Positions 1-5,774 of a DNA stretch of 7,472 nt are shown in pieces. The translations under genes were made by a program, and so were the position numbers. The stretch's first letter is position 1; every line of letters starts with the position of its first letter. Under the pieces are notes generated by a model. That model was not told where the DNA came from. It saw nothing but the letters and a program-made list of their open reading frames with translations, and did not search any database. The stretch is from Methylococcaceae bacterium (GTDB lineage: Bacteria > Pseudomonadota > Gammaproteobacteria > Methylococcales > Methylomonadaceae). The stretch is taken from assembly GCA_947505055.1 (NCBI GenBank), contig CANNLO010000227.1:1-7472 (forward strand), read 5' to 3'.

Positions 1-887
1 ATTATGTTGAGCAAAAAGGTTTAAAGCTTAGTGCCGGTTCAGCTATTGACTACCAAAAAAAATTGAAAGAGGGTTTTCCGGATTGGCTCAGTAAGCCAGT
101 CAATGCAATTACTCGGGAAATGGTAGCTAAGCGTCACAAGCAATTGTCAGGTAGCAGTACCAGCAAAGATAACAAAATGCGGATTTTACGACTGTTGATG
201 AATTCCGCTTTGGCTTTGCGAGTCATAGATGAAAATCCGGTTGATGTTCTTAAAAAATCAGAGTTGGCGCTTTGGAGTAAGCCGGTTCGTAAAGATCGGA
301 TTATCCCTGCCGACAAATTACATGATTGGTATGGTGCGGTACTTGAACTTACCAACCCTAAGGCTAAAAACTATTTGTTGTTGTTACTGTATACTGGACT
401 AAGAGCCAATGAAGCATTACATTTACAATGGAAAAACGTAGACTTCAAAAATGACTCGCTCACAGTAATGGACACCAAGAATCACAGTAACTTTACCACT
501 TACATTCCTGCACAATTAAAACCCTATCTGCGTAATCTGCAACTATTGACTGGCGAAGGTGCTTTTGTTTTCCCTGGTGATAATGCCGATGGGGTGATGG
601 CAATTCCGCGCTGGCCCTTAGATCAGGTTACCTTAAAAACAGGTGTCGAATTCAGCAGTCACGATTTACGGCGAACTTTTGCCACGATTGCCGAAGCCTC
701 GTTACTACCTGAAACCATTATCAAGCGATTGTTAAATCATTCTAATGACAACAATGTGACCGGTGGATATATTCGCACCGAAGCCAATACGCTCAAACAA
801 GCGGTTGATCGAATAGCCGGATTTATTCAGGAACACGTTACACCGGATGGTGATAACATCGTTAATTTAAAATCAGTTAATCTTTAA
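1..887 (+). CDS. Tyrosine recombinase (phage/island integrase), 5' end outside window
   Basis: Site-specific recombinase of the tyrosine (phage integrase) family, which would integrate and excise the island by cutting DNA and forming a phosphotyrosine link. The frame is open from base 3 through a TTG at 63 to the TAA at 885-887, so the true start lies left of the window; 294 residues are visible. Counting from the codon at 3, residues 1 to about 75 are the SAM-like core-binding domain and the rest is the catalytic domain. The full catalytic set is readable: R134 in YTGLRANEAL, K159 in MDTKNHS, H220 and R223 in SSHDLRRTF, H226-equivalent H246 in LLNHS, and nucleophile Y256 in GGYIRT. Nothing in the visible part suggests inactivation. 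A VapBC-like pair starts 18 bases downstream, and a decayed second copy of this 3' end lies at 1499-1589. Family assignment is firm; the attachment site cannot be seen. Confidence 0.95.
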   Translation, partial: YVEQKGLKLSAGSAIDYQKKLKEGFPDWLSKPVNAITREMVAKRHKQLSGSSTSKDNKMRILRLLMNSALALRVIDENPVDVLKKSELALWSKPVRKDRIIPADKLHDWYGAVLELTNPKAKNYLLLLLYTGLRANEALHLQWKNVDFKNDSLTVMDTKNHSNFTTYIPAQLKPYLRNLQLLTGEGAFVFPGDNADGVMAIPRWPLDQVTLKTGVEFSSHDLRRTFATIAEASLLPETIIKRLLNHSNDNNVTGGYIRTEANTLKQAVDRIAGFIQEHVTPDGDNIVNLKSVNL

Positions 888-905
888 TTTAAGCGAGTAT
901 CTATT

Positions 906-1124
906 ATGCAAACACTACAAATCAGTGATCAAGCCGCTACGCATATTCATGATATGGCGCAACAGGAACATATTACCAGTGCAGAGTTTATTGAAAGACT
1001 TGTTGACAAGTACCGTAAGGAACACGAATTATTGGCTGATATGATCGACACGTTACCTGATTTGCCTACTTTCAAAGGTTCTCCAATGGACATCCAAAAG
1101 GGAATGCGTGATGAGTGGGCTTAA
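906..1124 (+). CDS. Putative antitoxin of a VapBC-like toxin-antitoxin pair
   Basis: A 72-aa protein directly upstream of, and overlapping, a PIN-domain toxin gene; the order, size and overlap are those of type II antitoxins, which bind and neutralise the toxin and repress the shared promoter. Residues 1-42 fit a DNA-binding N-terminus of ribbon-helix-helix type: a short strand (TLQIS) followed by two predicted helices, the second in SAEFIERLVDKYRKEHE. Residues 50-72 (from LPDLPTFKG to MRDEWA) look like the flexible toxin-neutralising tail. The ATG at 906 is the only sensible start; the Shine-Dalgarno is weak. The stop (1122-1124) lies inside the toxin gene. The antitoxin role is inferred mainly from context, and I do not recognise the exact family. 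Confidence 0.8.
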   Translation: MQTLQISDQAATHIHDMAQQEHITSAEFIERLVDKYRKEHELLADMIDTLPDLPTFKGSPMDIQKGMRDEWA

Positions 1125-1470
1125 GTTCTTACTGGACACCAATATTATCATAGGTATGTATCATAAAACTTCAGAGGTTAAGGATATGCTACAGGATCGG
1201 CGAGTCGTTATTGAACAGTGCGCTTATAGTGCAATCACTCGCATGGAGCTACTGGGCTTTCCAGATATTACCAACTTTGAGCAACATGCCATTAAATCAT
1301 TACTTCACAAAATGGTGCGGATAGCTGTTTCTGAGGATATAGAGGTTGCCACTATTGCATTCAAGCAACGCCATAAAGTAAAACTACCTGATGCAATTAT
1401 TGCTGCAACGGCCAGCACTCATAATCTGGAGCTCTTAACGTTAGACAAGGATTTAAGAAGCAAGCTATAA
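1111..1470 (+). CDS. vapC: VapC-like PIN-domain ribonuclease toxin
   Basis: Toxin of a type II system; PIN-domain toxins are Mg-dependent endoribonucleases that cut tRNA, rRNA or mRNA and halt translation when not held by the antitoxin. From ATG 1111 the protein is 119 aa, typical for VapC. The acidic active-site residues are all visible: D9 in FLLDTNIII, E46 in TRMELLGF, D94 in KLPDAIIAATA and D112 in LLTLDKDL. I prefer ATG 1111 over the adjacent GTG at 1108 because a purine-rich AAGGGA ends 7 bases before the ATG. The gene overlaps the antitoxin by 14 bases, implying translational coupling. It appears intact, unlike the second toxin-antitoxin pair downstream. RNA target unknown. Confidence 0.9.
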   Translation: MSGLKFLLDTNIIIGMYHKTSEVKDMLQDRRVVIEQCAYSAITRMELLGFPDITNFEQHAIKSLLHKMVRIAVSEDIEVATIAFKQRHKVKLPDAIIAATASTHNLELLTLDKDLRSKL

Positions 1471-1481
1471 ACTGATTGATA

Positions 1482-1502
1482 TAATCCATTTTAACAGGAT
1501 AG
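1482..1502 (+). repeat. Left copy of a 21-bp imperfect direct repeat
   Basis: Consensus TAATCCA(T/A)TTTAAC(A/C)GGATAG. It matches the copy at 2166-2186 at 19 of 21 positions. The two copies bracket the integrase-tail remnant and the decayed DUF433/DUF5615 pair. The last four bases coincide with the start of the integrase-tail remnant. The match is seen directly; a role as a recombination scar or attachment-like site is inference. Confidence 0.6.
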
Positions 1503-1589
1503 TCGGTTTTATTCAGAGCCGCCCACACCGGAGCCGAAAATGTCATTAATCTAAAGACCGTTACCAATTGGGAAAACCATGAGCATTGA
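1499..1589 (+). pseudogene. Degenerate remnant of a second integrase 3' end
   Basis: This stretch aligns with bases 813-879 at the 3' end of the intact integrase. It opens ATAGTCGGTTTTATTCAG against ATAGCCGGATTTATTCAG, then shares ACACCGGA, then reads GTCATTAATCTAAAGACCGTTA against ATCGTTAATTTAAAATCAGTTA in the same order. Translated, it gives IVGFIQ, then after a frame change TGAENVINLKTVTNW, parallel to IAGFIQ and DGDNIVNLKSVN. The region between CAG and AAT is two bases shorter than in the intact gene, so the frame is broken. The tail frame runs on to a TGA at 1587-1589, overlapping the start of the DUF433 pseudogene. Divergence at third codon positions suggests a related but different integrase allele rather than a recent duplication. 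The rest of that gene is gone. Confidence 0.75.
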
Positions 1590-1809
1590 TTACCATAATA
1601 TTCTTACCATTGAACCCGGTAAACGTAGCGGCAAGCCCTGTATTAGGGGGTTAAGGATTACGGTTGATGATATTTTTGACTGCTTTGCATTTGGGATGAC
1701 CGAACAGGAAGTTTTATAAGATTACGACTATTTAACTCAAGATGACGTTAGGGCCTGTTTTGCCTATGCCGCTGATAGAGAGCAGCACACCCGCGTAATT
1801 GCCGGATGA
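1579..1809 (+). pseudogene. DUF433-type antitoxin, broken by an in-frame TAA
   Basis: The frame from ATG 1579 reads like a DUF433 protein, the helix-turn-helix antitoxin family often paired with DUF5615 PIN-like toxins: ILTIEPGKRSGKPCIRGLRI, then TVDDIFDCFAFGMTEQEVL, then a stop at 1717-1719, then DYDYLTQDDVRACFAYAADREQ to the TGA at 1807-1809. The family hallmarks GKPCIRG.RITV and LT.DDVRAC.AYAADRE are both in the same frame on either side of the stop. One substitution (for example GAA or CAA to TAA) therefore explains the break. Restored length would be 76 aa, normal for the family. It overlaps the toxin start by four bases (ATGA), as in working pairs. The truncated 46-aa product lacks the second half and is unlikely to work. 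Confidence 0.85.
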
Positions 1810-2136
1810 AGTTGTTATTTGATGAAAACCTGTCTCCGAAAATGGTGATGGCTTTAGCTGATGTTTTTCCTGAATCAGTCCATGTTAACAGGGTTGGATT
1901 GGGCGCTGGTTCGGATGATGACGTGTGGCGTTATGCCAATGAAAAGGTATTGTGATCATTAGGAAAGATTCTGACTTTTACGAAAAAAGCATTTTATACG
2001 GACATTCTCCCAAGGTGATTTGGGTAAAAAGTGGTAACTGCACCGACAAATTCAATCGATACTGAGAAATAAAGTAGAAGTAATCACTAAGTTTTATCAA
2101 AATGATGAGGTTTCATTTATCCGTATCACTTCATAA
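1806..2136 (+). pseudogene. DUF5615 PIN-like toxin, broken by two single-base deletions
   Basis: From ATG 1806 the frame reads MKLLFDENLSPKMV, then SVHVNRVGLGAGSDDDVWRY, the typical N-terminal half of DUF5615 (Mut7-C/PIN-like) toxins, including the acidic DEN motif, then meets TGA at 1953. The protein continues in the next frame as GIVIIRKDSDFYEKSILYGH and PKVIWVKSGNCTDKFNR, which contains the conserved KDSDF. A second shift near 2057-2061 moves to ILRNKVEVITKFYQNDE, ending at TAA 2134-2136. Each shift equals loss of one base, the first near 1941-1946 and the second near 2057-2060. Restored length would be about 110 aa, the family norm. With its antitoxin also broken, the pair is dead; loss of the toxin may have come first, since that would make antitoxin loss tolerable. 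Confidence 0.85.
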
Positions 2137-2165
2137 TTGAAAATTTAGTCAGTAATTTGAAGCGG

Positions 2166-2186
2166 TAATCCAATTTAACCGGATAG
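2166..2186 (+). repeat. Right copy of the 21-bp imperfect direct repeat
   Basis: Matches the left copy at 1482-1502 at 19 of 21 positions (differences at the eighth and fifteenth base). It lies 30 bases after the end of the broken DUF5615 gene and about 80 bases before the orphan 2270-3301 gene. The sequence just after it (2187-2269) holds no gene I can support; it includes a TATAAC hexamer at 2238-2243 but no well-spaced -35 box. Confidence 0.6.
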
Positions 2187-2269
2187 CTCGACGGAGCGAT
2201 AAGCAAGATTCATTACCTTGTTACCGGTTAATGGTTTTATAACAGCTACACTTTAACGATGTGAATATA

Positions 2270-3301
2270 ATGCAATTCCCAAATTACATCCCCAAATCAG
2301 TTAAATATCAAGCAACGCATTATCTTGAGGGTTCTGGCTCTTGGAAGGGTTGGATAATATGCTTAAAAGAACAAAAAGAAAAATTATTTAAAATTGAGGA
2401 AGAAATCGCATATTGGAAGCAACATAACCAAGACCCAGATTATGCAAACTATCAACTCGTAAAACTTAGAACACAGAAGCTAGAGGGAGAACAAGAATTT
2501 ACCGACCTTGACAAAGATATTAACTGTATCAATCGACTCATCCATGATGTTTCGATGAAAGCCGCCTACAAATTATTGCTAAGTGAGTTTTTTGGTGATG
2601 AAACCGCGAATAGAAAAATAGATCAATTCATACATTTTGCTTGGTCAGCAAATATTAATTACTTTAAACCAAGAGAGTCATTAAATAATGCGACTGAGCT
2701 TTCTAAAGAAATCAGTGCAACAGCCACCAAATTGGCAAAACTTTTAAATAAGATCGGTGAGACTGATAGCAATCCCCCTAATGAGTTTTTTAGCATACCG
2801 TCTTTACTAGAGGGGACTGATAACGATGGACACGACTTCCTTATTTGGAGAGCAATGAAGACTATGGTGCTTGCCAAAAGCCCAATTAGAAAAGAGCAGC
2901 AAATTAGTATTGATGGTACCACTCCAATTAGTTTTAAAAGAATTTTAGTTTCCGCAGAAAATCCCCAAAAAATTGACCCAAGAGAACAAGTAAGAAATGA
3001 ATTACGATATGGATGGGAGAAAGCACCTGATTTGCCTAAGTTATTAAATACCGTTGCCAGAGTAGCAAATGAATTTAAACCAAGTTGCGGATATTTTGCC
3101 GATTCTGTAATGGAAAGCAGAAAAAAGAATCCTAAAACAGATTATATAAGGGGCTATGCTGATTTACTTAGCAAGGGAAGTTTTAATTTATCGCCAACTA
3201 TCTTAAAAGCAATCGCAATCACAGCAACAGTCGTAATTAATAATCCTGATTTAATAGTGACCTATGACGATGTCAGGAAAGCCTTACTAAAAAAAGCCTA
3301 G
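2270..3301 (+). CDS. Hypothetical protein with N-terminal coiled coil, island cargo
   Basis: A 343-aa protein of unknown function from ATG 2270 (a GTG at 2261 would add three residues; neither start has a clear Shine-Dalgarno). It is a soluble, lysine- and glutamate-rich protein with no signal peptide or membrane segment. Residues about 30-95 are highly charged and probably form a helical hairpin or coiled coil (for example LKEQKEKLFKIEEEIAYWK and the stretch before INRLIHD). A central helical region (about 95-165) is followed by a polar linker, and the C-terminal 110 residues contain RNELRYGWEKAPDLPKLLN and end in a compact part with NNPDLIVTYDDVRKALLKKA. I see no nuclease, ATPase, methyltransferase or zinc motif. 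The DNA is visibly more AT-rich than the operon to its right, suggesting separate acquisition. Its place between the integrase block and the alpA operon suggests accessory cargo, possibly defence or phage interference; that is inference only. Confidence 0.85.
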   Translation: MQFPNYIPKSVKYQATHYLEGSGSWKGWIICLKEQKEKLFKIEEEIAYWKQHNQDPDYANYQLVKLRTQKLEGEQEFTDLDKDINCINRLIHDVSMKAAYKLLLSEFFGDETANRKIDQFIHFAWSANINYFKPRESLNNATELSKEISATATKLAKLLNKIGETDSNPPNEFFSIPSLLEGTDNDGHDFLIWRAMKTMVLAKSPIRKEQQISIDGTTPISFKRILVSAENPQKIDPREQVRNELRYGWEKAPDLPKLLNTVARVANEFKPSCGYFADSVMESRKKNPKTDYIRGYADLLSKGSFNLSPTILKAIAITATVVINNPDLIVTYDDVRKALLKKA

Positions 3302-3304
3302 TAC

Positions 3305-3359
3305 TTGGAAGATTCACTCGTATTTATCACCTCGAATCTTCCAAAAATGAGGAAGATTC
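3305..3359 (+). repeat. Three GGAAGATTC elements in +/-/+ orientation
   Basis: TTGGAAGATTC (3305-3315) is followed by its exact reverse complement GAATCTTCCAA (3334-3344), then by GGAAGATTC again (3351-3359, extending to GGAAGATTCAC in both direct copies). The middle element can pair with either neighbour: 11 bp around an 18-base loop, or 9 bp around an 8-base loop, so two mutually exclusive hairpins are possible. No U-tract follows on the + strand, so an intrinsic terminator is unlikely. It may be a cluster of binding sites for a regulator or an RNA switch between the cargo gene and the alpA operon. Confidence 0.7.
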
Positions 3360-3369
3360 ACCGACTAAT

Positions 3370-3399
3370 TTGTTCTGAACATCTTCGATTTACTTTATA
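3370..3399 (+). promoter_or_regulatory. Weak sigma-70-like promoter candidate with palindrome
   Basis: TTGTTC (3370-3375) and TTTATA (3394-3399), 18 bases apart, resemble -35 and -10 boxes. They would start transcription near 3406, just before the inverted repeat in front of the AlpA-like gene. An 11-base palindrome, TGTTCTGAACA (3371-3381), overlaps the -35 box, which would suit repression. Both boxes are only partial matches. Confidence 0.3.
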
Positions 3400-3410
3400 A
3401 ATTTACTTAA

Positions 3411-3453
3411 ACTGACCGCTACTACTTAAACAAAACACTAGAGGGCGGTCAGT
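3411..3453 (+). promoter_or_regulatory. 9-bp inverted repeat abutting the AlpA-like start codon
   Basis: ACTGACCGC (3411-3419) and GCGGTCAGT (3445-3453) are perfect reverse complements separated by 25 bases. The right arm ends immediately before ATG 3454, and the likely Shine-Dalgarno (GAGGG, 3441-3445) touches it. It could be an operator bound by the AlpA-like protein or another regulator. Alternatively it could be an mRNA hairpin that hides the ribosome-binding site. The repeat itself is certain; the role is inferred. Confidence 0.6.
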
Positions 3454-3672
3454 ATGTCAGCAACAACCCGTAACATTACATTAGATGACAATATCATTGT
3501 CGATACCTCCGAAGCGGCAATACTTATTCACACACCTGAAAAATCATTAATCAAATGGCGTTCCACTGGTGAGCATAATATCCCGTTTATCAAAATTGGA
3601 CGAAACGTCCGGTACAGAACTAAAGATTTAAGAAACTGGATAGAAGCCCATATTCAAGGCGGGGCATTATGA
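3454..3672 (+). CDS. AlpA-like / excisionase-type helix-turn-helix protein
   Basis: A 72-aa DNA-binding protein of the AlpA/MerR-like winged helix-turn-helix group, which in P4-like and cryptic islands activates or assists excision and regulates the integrase. Residues 16-38 (VDTSEAAILIHTPEKSLIKW) form the helix-turn-helix. Residues 44-66 carry the signature wing and final helix PFIKIGRNVRYRTKDLRNWI, characteristic of the family. ATG 3454 is chosen because GAGGG precedes it by about 8 bases and the DNA-binding domain would be complete. The gene heads a five-gene chain of overlapping reading frames and has a perfect inverted repeat directly upstream, so autoregulation is plausible. Confidence 0.85.
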   Translation: MSATTRNITLDDNIIVDTSEAAILIHTPEKSLIKWRSTGEHNIPFIKIGRNVRYRTKDLRNWIEAHIQGGAL

Positions 3673-3803
3673 AAACCACCCGGCGGGAACCGGGCAGCAC
3701 AACACATCAACAACCATTCAATATTACCGCAGTTTACAAACAAGTTAAAGCTTCGATTGCCTTCGTTTTAATGATTATTGCAGCAACTGGATGGTGCGTG
3801 TGA
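3669..3803 (+). CDS. 44-aa single-span membrane microprotein
   Basis: A small frame missed by usual length cut-offs. It starts at ATG 3669, overlapping the stop of the AlpA-like gene (ATGA), with a strong AAGGCGGGG (3656-3664) just upstream. It ends at TGA 3801-3803, which shares its A with the ATG of the primase gene. Residues 1-27 are polar and basic (MKTTRREPGS start), and residues 28-44 are hydrophobic (ASIAFVLMIIAATGWCV), long enough for one membrane span with the N-terminus probably inside by the positive-inside rule. Stop/start overlaps on both sides and the ribosome-binding site argue for real translation. If it were not translated, it would leave an unusually long gap in an otherwise gapless operon. 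Function unknown; alternatives are a membrane anchor, a small toxin, or a leader peptide serving only to couple translation. Confidence 0.6.
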   Translation: MKTTRREPGSTTHQQPFNITAVYKQVKASIAFVLMIIAATGWCV

Positions 3804-4243
3804 TGGATGCCAATATAAATACCCTGCTAGATCGTCTTGACGGTGTAAAGCATTCTGGTGCGGGTAAATGGCTGGCGAAATGCCCCGCCCACGATGATAG
3901 ACAAGCCTCGTTTGGAATCAAGCTAACCGAGGATGGACGTATCTTGTTAAATTGTTTTGCCGGCTGCGACAAAGAGTCGATCCTTGGCAGCATTGGCCTA
4001 ACCTTTAGCGATTTATTTCCGCCACGTCCAAAAGACCTTGATTACTCAAGGCCCGGCCCCAAACCACCTAAATTCAGCGCCTACGAACTGCTAAAAATTG
4101 CTGTTTTTGAGTCGACGCTCATTACCCTGGCGATTAGACAATTAATGACTACCGGCATGATCAGCTCCAACGACCTTAATCGGGTTAATGTCGCACTTGC
4201 CACCCTGGATGAAATGAGTGCGGAGGTGAATTATGGACGCTGA
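3803..4243 (+). CDS. CHC2 zinc-finger primase-like protein
   Basis: A 146-aa protein with the zinc-binding domain of DnaG/phage-type primases, which recognises template DNA for primer synthesis. Residues 19-60 hold the finger: C27 and H30 in AKCPAHDD, and C51 and C55 in LLNCFAGCDKESIL, with the intervening RQASFGIKL matching the family's substrate-facing strand. It stops soon after; no TOPRIM catalytic domain follows, only a proline-rich linker (PPRPKDLDYSRPGPKPPK) and a helical tail. I prefer ATG 3803, which overlaps the upstream TGA, over ATG 3791. The end overlaps the DUF3987 gene by 11 bases. Family knowledge: such short CHC2 proteins are often encoded next to DUF3987 proteins in islands. 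The pair presumably initiates island DNA replication, but primer synthesis by this protein alone is unlikely. Confidence 0.85.
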   Translation: MDANINTLLDRLDGVKHSGAGKWLAKCPAHDDRQASFGIKLTEDGRILLNCFAGCDKESILGSIGLTFSDLFPPRPKDLDYSRPGPKPPKFSAYELLKIAVFESTLITLAIRQLMTTGMISSNDLNRVNVALATLDEMSAEVNYGR

Positions 4244-5774
4244 ATTTTCCCTGGATGATTTAGTACAGAATCGATTATATGGCGCAACCAAAATTGACGC
4301 AACTTACGCCCCCGAGCCTTTACGCGCACCTTTGCCAAAATCGGAACCCTATCCGGTTGAAGCGTTAGGTGACGTACTAGGCAAGGCGGCGCAGGCCTTG
4401 CATGAAGCAGTAAAAGCTCCACTGACATTATGTTGCCAAAGCGTCCTGGCGAGTGCGTCGATGGCGGCACAAGCGCATTTTGATGTCTTGTTGCCTTGGG
4501 GTGAGAAAAAACCGTTATCGCTATTTTTACTTACGGTTGCAGAGTCTGGCGAACGGAAAAGTGGTGTAGATGATGTTGTATTGGGCGCAGCAAAAGCTCA
4601 AGAACGGCAGGATATGGAATTTTACACCGATGAACTGAAAGCTTACGAAAGCGACCTTTCAGCCTGGAAAGAAAAAGCGGATGCCGCTAACAAAGCTGCC
4701 GCCAAGGTTAAAAGTCAGGTGGCAAGCGATGAGGCAGCGAAAGCAAGATTTAATGCTGGAGACAAGCCATCTGCACCCGTCATGCCATTACGATTTGTCA
4801 GCGAACCCACAGTAGAGGGACTTTACAAGCTGATGGCGATAGCACAGCCAAGTATTGGCTTATTCAGTGATGAAGCAGGGTTACTCATTGGCGGTCATGC
4901 ACTGAACTCAGATAACGCACTTAAGACCATGGCTCGGTGGTGTAAATTATGGGATGGAGCCGCGTTTGACCGGGTACGAGCGGTTGATGGTAGCGGCGTT
5001 TTATATGGTCGGCGCCTAGCCATGCACCAACTTGCCCAGCCTGATGTTATGTCAGTGTTGCTAGGTGACCGGATGGCGAACGGTCAAGGTTTTTTGGCGC
5101 GGTGTTTAGTGGCATGGCCTGAATCAACGATTGGTACTCGACAGATTACAGAGTTTATTCAACCGCGTGATCGGCAAGAGGTTAAGTGCCTATTCGCCAA
5201 GCTAAAAACTTTGATGGAAGCAGCTCCAAGAACCAGCGAGAAAAACGCACAAGAACTTAATCCAATTGAGTTGCCGCTAAGTGCTGGCGCAAAGCAAATG
5301 TCTATTAATGGACTGAATCAATTTGAAACCCTGATGCAAACTGGCAATGACTTATCAGAATTGCGAGATCGCGCATCAAAGGCACTTGAAAACGCCTGTC
5401 GTATTGCTGGTGTACTGACGGCAATTGAAGATGGGTTGTCAGCATGCATTATTGATGAAAACCGCTTAGGTCGAGGACTAATTATTGTTCAATGGTATCT
5501 TGCGGAAATGCTACGTATCCGGGGCTCAGCAGTTATTCCATTGTGCGTTACTGATGCCGAGTCATTATCAAAATGGCTTGATAGTCGTGGACATCAAGTC
5601 TTTAGAACGGTTCAAGTGCTAACTAATGGGCCCAGTCATTTGCGTAATAAGAAACGCCTTGATGCCGCCATAGGTGAATTGGTCACTAACGGCTATTTGG
5701 TCGAAAATGTACCGGGCATTATTGTCGATGGCGTGAAAACCAAAAAATCCTGGAAGGTTGCTTATGTGGTTTAA
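4233..5774 (+). CDS. YfjI/DUF3987 family P-loop protein, island replication helicase-like
   Basis: A 513-aa cytoplasmic protein of the DUF3987 (YfjI) family, often annotated as primase/helicase-like and found in P4-like and cryptic prophage islands. Residues 90-115 hold a Walker A-like loop with S105-G-E-R-K109-S110. Residues 208-216 hold a Walker B-like strand, GLFSDEAG, with D213 and E214. Residues 259-272 (GRRLAMHQLAQPDV) and 286-296 (GFLARCLVAWP, candidate arginine finger R290) match family blocks. Residues about 120-175 are an alanine/lysine-rich charged helix inserted between Walker A and B. The C-terminal 90 residues look like a winged helix for DNA binding. GGAGGTG at 4222-4228 gives ATG 4233 a strong ribosome-binding site inside the primase gene. 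Length is normal and no lesion is visible. Helicase activity is inferred, not shown for most members. Confidence 0.85.
   Translation: MDAEFSLDDLVQNRLYGATKIDATYAPEPLRAPLPKSEPYPVEALGDVLGKAAQALHEAVKAPLTLCCQSVLASASMAAQAHFDVLLPWGEKKPLSLFLLTVAESGERKSGVDDVVLGAAKAQERQDMEFYTDELKAYESDLSAWKEKADAANKAAAKVKSQVASDEAAKARFNAGDKPSAPVMPLRFVSEPTVEGLYKLMAIAQPSIGLFSDEAGLLIGGHALNSDNALKTMARWCKLWDGAAFDRVRAVDGSGVLYGRRLAMHQLAQPDVMSVLLGDRMANGQGFLARCLVAWPESTIGTRQITEFIQPRDRQEVKCLFAKLKTLMEAAPRTSEKNAQELNPIELPLSAGAKQMSINGLNQFETLMQTGNDLSELRDRASKALENACRIAGVLTAIEDGLSACIIDENRLGRGLIIVQWYLAEMLRIRGSAVIPLCVTDAESLSKWLDSRGHQVFRTVQVLTNGPSHLRNKKRLDAAIGELVTNGYLVENVPGIIVDGVKTKKSWKVAYVV

Noticed and set aside
134..355. Open frame on the minus strand inside the integrase gene
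   Set aside because: Opposite to a strongly conserved coding frame, with no motif or ribosome-binding site of its own.
1806..1955. Functional short toxin ending at TGA 1953
   Set aside because: It lacks the KDSDF half of the DUF5615 fold, which is present just downstream in another frame.
2659..2922. Minus-strand open frame with hydrophobic stretches inside the 2270-3301 gene
   Set aside because: The hydrophobic look comes from the antisense of lysine/AT-rich codons; no ribosome-binding site or context.
3305..3344. Intrinsic terminator for the 2270-3301 gene
   Set aside because: The stem is long and perfect but is followed by A-rich sequence rather than a U-tract, and the middle arm also pairs downstream.
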